This document shows positions 51,101 to 61,200 of a stretch of DNA of 64,000 bases, piece by piece; the first letter of the stretch is position 1; each line of letters opens with the position of its first letter. The position numbers were made by a program, and so were the translations under genes. The notes under the pieces were generated by a model. That model saw only the letters and a list, made by a program, of their open reading frames with translations, was not told the origin of the DNA and made no database searches. Location: assembly GCA_946803715.1 (NCBI GenBank), contig CAMPET010000010.1, positions 326,846 to 390,845 of the forward strand, in the 5' to 3' direction. The DNA comes from Beroe ovata. Lineage: Eukaryota; Ctenophora; Nuda; Beroida; Beroidae.

Positions 51101-53716
51101 AATGAAATAATCTAATAGAAGACATAGTTTAGAAGTAACTCAACGATTAAATTGCTCCTTTAGAAATTGAGAAGTTGCCGAAAGAGGATGAACAGCTACT
51201 TTATACTGACTGTGAAATAATATCCGATGAACCTGGCATACCATCTGACCAGTCCAGCACAAATAGTAGTATAATTACTGGTCTTTGTTGTAACTAACTG
51301 ATCATTAGGAGAGATTATTCAATGTTCAAGACAAGCAATACTGATTTCAAACGTGCAGCATGTCAAATGTATATATCTGTTCACCTAATGTTAATTCCAA
51401 TCATGGATGTTGTCAACATCAAATCCGATGTGACATGACATTAAGAATTATAGAGTTGACATAATGAATGAGAGTTGCTGTCATTGATTGTGATGACTGA
51501 TGTCCCGCTAATCACGCGTGTCATCAGGTGACGATAAAGACGATAAGGGAGACGAGTGGTGGACACTAAAACAGGGTGCAACACCTGACTTCAGTAAATA
51601 CAGAGAGGAAGAAGGTAACACGACATAATGTATAAATGACGTGTGTCATTTGCGATGACCGCCGATTAAGAAGACGGTCTTTCCAGTAGTAGAAATCACT
51701 CCACCTATTTGATGATGGATTGAAATTTGAATTACGGCCCATTAGAGCTGAGAAACCCTCTATCCTTCCAATATCCTTATTTTAATACTTCTCTTGTGTG
51801 TGTCTCAGAGGGACAAGAGGACGAATATGACTGTATCGATGAAGATCTAGATAGGAGGTAAGTATTGGGTTTTAGCGCAGTTCACATAACTTGTTGATCA
51901 CAAGTTCGGCCGCTTGACATTCTCTCTCTTTTGTTCAGAGGAAGACCTCAAACTGTCATCCGTCAATCGGAGCAGAGACAACCTCTTGCTCCACCTAAAC
52001 CCCCAGGTAAGGCGAATTATCCCATATAAGGTAAGATTGAATCAATTTGTAACCACGCTGATTGTGACGTGTGTTGTGGCATGAATCATTTACTGCTATC
52101 GACCATATTCTTGATTTGAGCGTCAGGCTTGTGTGAACTCCTATACCCACAAATATCGCGGTGACAGCTATTCTTCCTGTAACAGTTGCAATTACTCTTC
52201 CCTCAAGTTCGCCAAAAGTACAATCGAACAGCAAGCAGTGTCTATGAAAACACGGAGCGAACCTATGAGTTAACCGCTATGCCCCCTAGTTGCATTGGTT
52301 GGTTCGAATATAACCGGGTGTTGCTATGGTTACCATGTTGCTTGGATACTGTTGCTTTGGTTGCCATGGCCCATGTTGCTTTTATACAGCATTCTACTAA
52401 AATGCCAAACATTGTTTTCATTATTTCATGGCACATTACGAGCCAGTTTATTCATTGAATGGGCGTGAAAAATCTATTCTATCTTCCATTGTGGTTTTCT
52501 ATTTCTAATTCAATTTCATGTCATGAATGTACTTCCCAATATGAATTCTACAATGCTCTGCGTTTTTGCTCGCTTGCGATGCTAGGCCCAGCTGATATGA
52601 GCCGCGAATACGGGACTAACATCGATAGGCAAAGCTTTTGCATGTGATACACTTGCCAGTAAATGTTTCTCGCTGACACTATGTACGCTTCAGCTGAACT
52701 TAATGCTCGTTTCTAACGTGATTTCCTCAAACTTCCCCTCTGTGTACACTTCACTGTACATTTCTCCCCTCTCTCACAGAGTTCTCAGTGCCGCACTTCC
52801 CGACAGAAGAAGCTAGGCTACTCGTTAAGAACCCCCTCACTCCGGGTAATTAAGTGATTATCATATTATGGGGGAGTATGTGATGGTGATGTAATGGTTG
52901 CACCACATTTAGTTCACCATTCTCCTGATTAATCAGAATATGAATCTCACGGCCCCACGCCCCCCTCCCCAGTCCCCATGCACACACCTTTACAAGTGGC
53001 ACTATTTCACACCATGGCCAGGTGCACTGTATGCGAGTGTGGCACTGTACGATTACACAGACATAGAAGAGAGCAGTGAAGCGTGGTGTGCACCAGGGCT
53101 ACGGGTCGATGTTATGGAGGAAACCAACCCTGATTGGTACAAGGTGAGTGTGTGCCTGTGCAATAGCGCTGAGAGTGAGTGAGCTGAGACTTCATGTGTT
53201 CCATGAGGTAGCTTCACGTCGATTATCGGATTGTCCTATTAGTAGTTTCTCTATCAGAGTAGAATTTTCTGGCACGTTGGGCGGTGGCTGTTTCGAGTGG
53301 CGACATTAGTTCTCGAACTCGAAGTTATTAAAATCAAATGGCAATTTTCGCAGGGGGTGTGTAAGGGCGTGGTCGGGTATTTCCCTAGTAACTACCTGGA
53401 GAAAGTGCCTGAAAGAGGCGGAGTGTACCGATGTCTCTATGACTACCAGTCTCAGAGACCTGATGAGCTCACTATAACTGCTGGACAGGTTTGATGTTAA
53501 ACACAAGGAAATAGCGTCATGCCTTGATTTAGCGTTATATGAGATTTGTCCGAACTCTTATCATTATTAGTATCATTATTCATTCCATTTGCTATTCATT
53601 CACAGGTTATTTTCCGGCTGGAAGATCAGAATAACGGATGGGTTTACGGACGGATTAAAAATACCCGTGGCCTTTTTCCGACCACGTACGTAGAGGAACT
53701 AGAAGAGTTCCAGTGA
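45140..53716 (+). CDS. F-BAR, C1 and double SH3 protein (Bzz1/nervous-wreck type)
   Basis: Twenty-three exons can be joined with every phase consistent, giving 753 residues. Residues 1-345 are the F-BAR region, which bends membranes as a dimer (TLTAWTGLLENFREEGQLHS, QRNNTKDSIKR, SHHFNQCLGVVSNSTNS). A coiled segment follows at about 345-380. Residues 414-463 (50351-50646) form a C1 zinc finger beginning HEWSQLSMTEMKSCDHC and containing CSKCKVNCHGGC; its spacing is shorter than canonical C1, so lipid binding is doubtful. A Ser/Asp/Glu-rich linker with small exons follows. Two SH3 domains lie at about 633-690 (VALYDYTDIEES, WYKG, YFPSNYLEKV) and 697-752 (YRCLYDYQSQRPDEL, GWVYGR, GLFPTTYVEEL). 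The order matches yeast Bzz1, an endocytic activator of actin assembly; animal FCHSD/Nwk proteins usually lack the C1. The start at 45140 follows a CACTTTTAG acceptor. Confidence 0.88.
46118..46262. repeat. 16-bp tandem repeat
   Basis: About nine copies of TATCACACAATATAGG in an intron of the F-BAR gene. Confidence 0.9.
48076..48161. mobile_element. Long hairpin, fold-back element
   Basis: Arms of 35 bp (48076-48110 and 48127-48161) are complementary at 33 of 35 positions around a 16-bp spacer; the left arm begins AGTATAATAGAAGAGCAGTG. It lies in an F-BAR intron. It is either a small fold-back transposon or a structured transcript region. Confidence 0.85.
48415..48675. repeat. 27-bp minisatellite with a higher-order duplication and an N
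   Basis: About seven copies of a 27-bp unit containing CATGTCGGCCATGTTGGGAT and ending ACATCTA. The array is interrupted by the unit TTTCCCGACGTCCCGACTTA, which itself occurs twice (about 48533 and 48645). A single N at 48563 suggests the assembler collapsed or guessed the copy number. Confidence 0.9.
49434..49770. repeat. Tandem repeat of about 95-110 bp
   Basis: Three and a half diverged units, each starting TGGAATGxxxTGACACCA and containing ACTGACACCACTGCAT and TTGTGACGTAGGAATG words, in an intron of the F-BAR gene. Confidence 0.8.
52570..52645. repeat. GC-rich dispersed element fragment
   Basis: Contains GCGATGCTAGGCCCAGCTGA and GAGCCGCGAATACGGGACTA followed by a CGATAGGCAAAGC word, matching the 5' block of the copies at 7.2 and 43.55 kb but lacking the 3' block. 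Located in an F-BAR intron. Confidence 0.65.
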
Positions 53717-54960
53717 AGCGGAATTCAGATCAGGGAGGGTTAGACTGTAGGAATGATAATATTTTTAGTAGAGCGCACGTCCGCCGACACTGATGACTTG
53801 ACATGACACTGTGCTAAGGAAAACTATGGAAGCAGAGACAATCGAATCATTAGATCCATATTGATGAACTATCAGGAATGATACTGATAGTGTTATGCAT
53901 GAAACAATGGGGTTTTCTCTGTGGTCTCTGTGATGAAATATTGGATTGGTCAAAATTCTCGTACCATTTTTTATACCGCATATTGAAGTTGAATGTGATA
54001 TCAAAGAAGACAATGATAGTGATACTTAAAGTTTAACAAAGATAGACTTTCTGTATTTAAATTTAACTGCTTTCTGCACATTTAAGTTTTATCATGTTGA
54101 TCAGTAATATTGTCATTGAGTACACATCATATGGCTGCAGCCTGACACTAAATGAAAATCTGGAAAGACCTTGATAAGGCCTAAAATCACATTATGGTTA
54201 TTTTCAACAGCTCTTGAGGAATAAAACGCAGAGTATAATGAGTGGATTAATTTACTTTATCTTCAGCACTTCAAGGCCAAAAACCAGTTTTATAGCTTCT
54301 GATTTTGCTATGCTCGTTTGACAGAACTTGTATTGAAATAGGGGAAATATGACAATTGCTATATATTATCGAGATACCAGATCAGATTCATTATTATTAT
54401 GTTCTTTTCGTATTCGATTGATTGTTCGCTTTTGATTTTTTGATCGAGTTAAGTTAATGAATATCTGGTGATACACATTTCTGGTGATACACATTTCTTA
54501 CGAGATTTACGTTTTGTAGTTCACAGTTCATGATATGAATGCATTTTTATTGAATGTAAACCTATTGTGAATAAAAAATGTGAGGTTCATTCAATAATAA
54601 CCTTTCCGTAAATCCATTCGTTTCTTTTCAATTGGAGATGAAAAGTAAAGATAAGACGAGATTAATATTTGACAAAGAACAAGAAAATTAAAAAACAATA
54701 TACAATGAAGTCTGGATTCAATTCAAATACACAAATCGTCAAATCATATTGAAAAATGTCCGAAAGGGATAAAAAGCTCTGCTCCAGTACATTATCTCCT
54801 GACAATATATCAAAATCAAACATAAATTAAAAATTCGTAGAACACAGATATTGCATAAAATTCTCCGCTTGTTCACAGTCACCAGTTCTCTTGACTCTGA
54901 ACTCGGCATCATTTTTAATCGGCATTTCGTGAGTACAAACCATTCACTACCACCCAGTCG
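53717..54960. other. Convergent 3' region between the F-BAR gene and WDR91
   Basis: AT-rich with no exon. AATAAA signals on the plus strand at about 54222 and 54570 are candidate polyadenylation sites for the F-BAR transcript. Confidence 0.55.
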
Positions 54961-57600
54961 TCAGCAAAGAAGGCTATTTATTCTCGCCACACCGGATAGC
55001 GAAGCCGTCAAACAGAGTCGAGTACTGTACGGCACATGCCAATCCACACAGGACACAGGCGATCCCTGAGCCGGGAGTACTGTATCCTCCAGAAACCCAT
55101 CCTCAATGTTGTATATCACTGCCTGCTGTCCGCGATATGTGAGTAGGTACTTGCCCTCTGAGTCCAGGGCGAAGTCACGGTCGTAGAACGTGTCAGCCAA
55201 TAGGGATGCAGCATTCACATCACGTGACAGCTGAGCCTCCTTGTTGACAGTCACGCTGTGGAGAGACTGGGACATGGGATAGAGTCGCCACTGTGTTAGA
55301 ACCCCATCTCTAGAGTAACTGAACACGGAGTTCTCATCCACACTGAACCTGACTGTGTGAATAGGGTGGGTGTGGGCCTGCCACCCCATTATACACTGGT
55401 AGTCACCGTAAACCCGCACCATGCCGTCCAGCGCACCACACACCAGTAAACTGCCATTATGGTTAAAGTGGAGGGAGGTAAGTGGCGAGGGGAGAGGTGA
55501 TACTTCCAGAATCTGGATCATTTCCCGTGTTTTGCAGTCCCATACCACTACCTCCCCAAACGGGTTGGCATCCCCGCTCGAATTTGACGATGTGGATGAT
55601 CTGCCACCACTTCTACCTCCACCTGATTTGTTTGCCTTGCTGTGAGACGGTTGTTTTGCAGATGATACTAGATGTGTACACATCTGATTTGACGCGAGGG
55701 CAATTACATTGAGTCCGGTCGTAGGATGAATCAGTTCATGAGTAATCTTCCGATTTGAGATATTGATCAGTTTAATCGCACTTCCACCTGTCCCAACAAA
55801 AAGCAATTTGTCCATCTTGCGAGCCCAATGAACACTGTAAATCCCACTCTTAAACACGAAACTATGGAGTGTCTTCACTTCTGGGGAGAACGCCCACACT
55901 TTCAACGTCCCGGATGTATCGCTAGTCGCACAGAACATGCCCTCACAGCTGAACCGTGCGAATGTCAGTGGTGCCACGTGGTCCCGGTACATCTTGGCGT
56001 TCAGAGTGGTGAAGTTTCGGGTCGGGTTGAAGGAGAGCGTCTCAGCGAGTTTGGGCACATCCGGGGATTTTCCCGTCGTGGAAACGATACAGAAATCCTC
56101 AGCAAGATCGATGTCAGACCTGAAACATGGGACAGAGGAGTGAAGTTGTGACGAGGGCAGAAGAGAATGAGTTTTTCATATGGTACAGTCTGCTGTATTA
56201 CCTGGTTACAAGCTGCTTATTTGAGTTGGACCCATCTTCTGTAATTGCTGTGTCTTGTAGTTTCATCTTCAGCACAGTCACCTGAATAGATGTTCAGTTG
56301 TTCACATTATTGTAACAGCGAGACACGAAAACCGGCGTGATCGAAAGGTGTGCACACAGTGTGCATTTGTGTCACGCAACGTAGGAACGACGAAAGATGT
56401 TTCTCCACAATCTCACCTCTTTCTGAAGTTGTTCTTTTTCATCCATGACCTCGACAGAGCTCTCTTTCCACTGCAGGAGGGCGGGCAGAGGTATGGAATC
56501 CAAAACTGTACTGATCAGGTTTTGTAGTGACATTTGCACTGTTTCGCACCATATTCGTCTGAAGAGAAATGAGGAATATCACCTTCTGAGGTGTCTACGC
56601 AATTATTGATTTTCGTATAGATCTCATATCAGTATTTCTGATTTTGTGGGATCGATTCGAACTAACTGGAAATAAGGTCCAAAAACAGGGCTTAGTTCAG
56701 GGTTTTTAACATAAGGAAAACAGAACCAATCTCTCCACGTTTCCCTATGTCCTCCACCCAGAATATCGTTTGAGCACCGTTCGAAGAACTCCAAAACCCG
56801 GTCTTGTTTCTGTGCTTGATGAGCTGTCACAATGTAGTACCTGGACCAGAATTGAATATTAACATTCACAATATTCAAATTCATTCAACTAAGAATTTAC
56901 ACGATGTTAAACCTGCTGATTTCGATATCGCGCGCAAAATAAAATCGTGTGCGCGTCAACTTTCATCAAGTTTTTGTCCGATTCCGCGCGCGCCGTTTCA
57001 CGAATTTCCCACGAAATAGAATATGGCGCTAATTTAATCACACAACGCGAATACAGCAGATAAAATAACGAGTCATTCCAAGGTCACTTCCGAACTCACT
57101 TGTAAAGGCAATCCTCCAACCTAACAAGGGTTTTGTGGATTGCTGTGTTAGGAATCTTTCTGAAGAAACGCTTGTTCAGATAACGCCAGTAGTCTTTGAG
57201 TCCGGCTAAGTCAAACCTGGTAAAATCAGAAGATCAAAACATGCGCATTGTTTCATTTTTTCAAAATAGAGATAAAAAACTATAGCTTTAAGGAAAACCG
57301 TGGAGGACGCTGCTCCATACCCGTATACGAAGGAAAGCAGGTGTTCCGTTATCTTGTCTGCCCGCATGCTCTTATCTTTATCAAACTTGATCTCAGATTC
57401 CAAAGATTGAGCAGTCTTCGTGAAACCTCTGATAAAGGAAGTCAGTTACAGAACTCAACATACTATCTCCTGCTTAGCAATGAGACTTGACGTTATATCA
57501 CCGTTTCGGGAAATTATACCGTAATCCATCTGATTACAAACTACCTGAACAGCAAGTAGTCCCTGACCATTTCATCCATAACTGCACATGACCTGGACAT
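54961..57600 (-). CDS. WDR91: WDR91, Rab7-linked endosome maturation factor
   Basis: Seven exons: 57545-57600 (ATG 57600), 57321-57428, 57100-57216, about 56668-56840, 56417-56558, 56204-56281 and 54961-56119, giving about 610 residues. The N-terminal helical block, including DEMVRDYLLFRGFTKTAQSL, FDLAGLKDYWRYLNKRFF and KQDRVLEFFERC, matches the LisH-like/N-terminal region of WDR91. A short coiled coil follows (MDEKEQLQKE). The last exon is a seven-bladed WD40 propeller (APLTFARFSCEGMFCATSD, GTLKVWAF, LTSLHFNHNGSLLVCGA, VVWDCKTREM) with a Gly/Ser-rich insertion at about 55570-55660. In animals WDR91 binds active Rab7 and lowers endosomal PI3P to drive early-to-late endosome conversion. An AATAAA overlaps the last codons. 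Confidence 0.92.
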
Positions 57601-58228
57601 GGTGACCAGTAATGATCCTGTGGTGTCAGCAGGCTGTGGTGTCAGCAGCGATGACTAGTATCCGGAGGGGAGCTCAATTTGGAAAGACAACTCCAACAAA
57701 ACTAATCATCTGATGCTATCCTTCATTCTTGAATCTCCGTCCATTTCATGCTGTGGTGGCAAAATCAAGTTGTAATGATGAAAATTATGAATACAAAGAG
57801 AGGAATTAGCTTTTGGCAGGGTGAGACATTGAGATTTTTTATCAAGTCAGACATAACATGAAAATCGGAGGTAATGTTATATATAATAGTGTTATGTTAC
57901 ATTTTATAATAACCAGTATAGTGATATTTCAAATACAGACAATATTAGTAAGCAATCGCCACTCCTAGGGATCGAAAATGCTGATAACTCGAATTTCCTA
58001 ACATACCTGACCCCTAGAAGTTGATAATAGTTCGAAATTGAAGTCAAGAAAGTTATAGATGAAATAAACAGACAATAAATTACCAAATATTCAAAATCAT
58101 TGTCTGAACCTTAAGTAACGTACAAATTGCAGAACTGGTCATTATGAAAGGGCATGCCTCAACCAAAAATTGCTGATCAGTGATTACGGTATAAGAAATC
58201 GATTTAACTCTCAACTATTCAGCATTGA
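57601..58228. other. Spacer between NCAPD3 and WDR91
   Basis: AT-rich; expected to hold the NCAPD3 3' UTR and the WDR91 promoter. A 19-bp direct duplication with GTGGTGTCAGCA words lies at about 57618-57645, just upstream of WDR91. Confidence 0.5.
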
Positions 58229-61200
58229 TCAACTTTTTTTGCTCGATTGAATGGGAGATAAGTCACAGTTCAGCCTATTCTCAATTTTACCAACAAACGG
58301 TGTGCTTGACACCATTCCCGAACTCTTTGAAGTCTTTCCAAACACAAAAGGAGTCGATGATACTATCCCAGGGTCATTAAGGTTAAATGTGACGTCCTGT
58401 TTTTTCATCAATCGCTCTGACGACCGTCTCATTTTTTCTGCAACTGGTGTCACTATAGCGAGCTCTTCTGAAAAAGCCGGTAATGTCTTTTCATATTTCT
58501 CTTCTAAACGCTGGGACAACCGCCGTGATACGCCAAAAGGTTTGGAATCCCTGCTATGAATGATGTTTTCGAAGGATCGACGTTTCTGTTTTGGAATAAA
58601 GTCGTCTTCTTGTAGAACTTCGTACCCTGAGGCATTGGGTATTTTTCTTTTCCTCAACACTTGGTTTGCTAACAAAATTTTATCAGGCCCTTCGATGATG
58701 CAAGCTTTCTCACTAGGTTCAGAAGAAACCACTGGCTTAAATTTTTCGACGAATTTATTCATTTTCCTAGAAGTAGATTTCACTCTAGCATTGACGCCTA
58801 ATTTCTGGTCATCAATTTTAGTACCCTCTTCTCTCGTCTTGTTAGATTTATCTTTGTTGGACAAAGAAGTTCTAGCCAGTATTTCTGTGTTATATTCCGA
58901 TGTAATTGGAGCAGAAACGTCTTTTCGAGGAGATTTATGACCAGTATTTGCTTTCTGAAATTGTTGTGCAATTTTCTGAATAGATGATACCTTATTAATT
59001 TCAACATTGGCTAAAACTTCCAAAGTAGGCTTATCGTGATTCAGAGTGGGAGGGGCATTTACTGTGCTCTCTTTACCAGAGGGCAATTCCTGACTCTGCA
59101 TCTTCATATCGGACGAACTTACGACTTGATACTGTTTTACCAACTTGTCCAATCTGGCTGACCTTCTCTTGATAATTATCTTCTGACCCTTCTGTTCCTG
59201 AATTTCTTCTGTACCCGAACATTTGTCAGGAACATTTGCATCCTTCTGGCCAGTCCCTTTCAATGGATTCTCATCTTCACCATCAACAGGTTGTTCTGTT
59301 TTCATTTGCTCCGAACAATTATCCTCTGCCTCTTTAACTTTATCGGGACTTTTAAACTGCTGGAATAACTTCATTACCTTTTTTCTTCTCAACGATTGTC
59401 TCCTGCCTTCCACGGCTTTGTCTTCAGATTGGACACTTGCACTACTGCTCACATTTCCGAGTTTCGATGAACTGTTCTCGACAGAACTTAATCGATGCTC
59501 GAGATGTTCTGCATCTGATTTTATTTCTGGTTCATTATTTTGTGTATTGGCACAGATATTACCGGAAAGAATTTCATCTGTGTTAGAACTGGGCAAGTTA
59601 TTCTGAGAATTCGCAGCAGCATCTTCCTCCTTTATTTCACTTTTCCTACCCTCTTTAGCAATTATCTTCTCTGCTTTCTTCTTGCTTTTCAACCTTGCTT
59701 TGATAAGCTGACCAAGAGAAATTGCCCTAGGTTCATGATTCTCAGGGCCTCCTGACAGCTTATCAATATCCATCTGTGGCTCTTCAGTGACCAAGATTTT
59801 CTTGAAATAGTCTTTATGAAGTACATGTTCTTTACCAGGCTTTTGATGTACACTTTCAATAGATTTATCTGAACTCAATCTCACACTCTTTCTCAAACCA
59901 ATTGAAGCACGTTGATCATCAGGATTGAAAAGCGTCTTCTTTGTTTTTATCTTCTCATCGATTACATTGATCTTTTTGTCGACTGAAGCAGAGCAAGTTT
60001 CGTTGACTGGGCATTCTGGTAGTGATGGTTTGGACATTTCAATCGACTCTTGTGCTGCATCATGTGGCACACTGCTGCACTGAACGTCACCAGCAGAATC
60101 ATGAAGCATTTCTGATATCGAGATCTCATTATCTGGCAACGGACGAGCAGATGAAGCAGCAAAGTTAGCGAGTAAGTTCTTCCTCAACTGTTGTTGTGCT
60201 ACATTTGTGCCTTTGTATTCTTTCTTCAGAGCTAAACTTTTTGAGACAGTGTAAGGGGTAGGTGCTGTGAAGAAAGGAGTTTGGAAAAGGCCACTGGGAC
60301 CTTTGGACAAACTTAGGGCAATGCTACTTTGAGGTGTTTTGAGAGCTTTTAAGAAACCAGGAGTCGAAACAGTGGTGGAGGTTGACCCTTGCTTCGTTAG
60401 GTATCTGTCGATATCATCAGATTGCTTTTCCATACATTCTATGTCATGTTTGATCTCCGCAACGAATTGAGCATTCCCTCCACTTAAAATGTCGATTTCG
60501 TTCTTGAAATCTTTCATGAACAACACAATGAAACGATTAAAATCCAGCTGTAAGGGAGACTTCAATTTCTTTAACTTGTTATTCAACTGTAGGATGATAG
60601 GAGTACAATTCTCAACAAAATTTTGCACGACAATACTACTCATCACTTTAGTTTGGGCAGCAATAAGGTCTAACTTGCTATCATCTTCATCAAAGTCATG
60701 ACAAGGTTTCGATTTGAGGGAAGACAGTTTCAAAGAGTCACAGCTTAATATCCAGAGGCTATCTTTAAGGAGAGGTATTAATTCAGTATCAATTGGCTGG
60801 ACATCATCATTGATGAATAATGAGAGTATTTCTTTGCATATTCGAGCTGTGACACAAATCTTCTGTTGATCAGTGAAATTCTTCATCATGACTTGAAGAA
60901 TGCTTCTTCTTTTTGTTTCGTTGTCATTGCCAGGGAGAGAAAACTTTAGCAAGTTCGGGTCAGGAACACTGAGGAAATTCTCCAGGCCATGAAGAAAGAA
61001 CGTTACCTCAATGAAAAATTCAGTGAAAGTTTCGGGGTATCTCAACAGAACAACATTGGTCATACAAAGTTCACATAGCTGCCTTATTTCAGCATTTTCA
61101 TCAACTAGGTTGGTGATAAACTTCATCACAGTCCCACTTTTCCACTTTATGTAGTCTTCTTGTAAAAGCTTGGTTATAATGCTAATGGCCTGCCTCCTTA

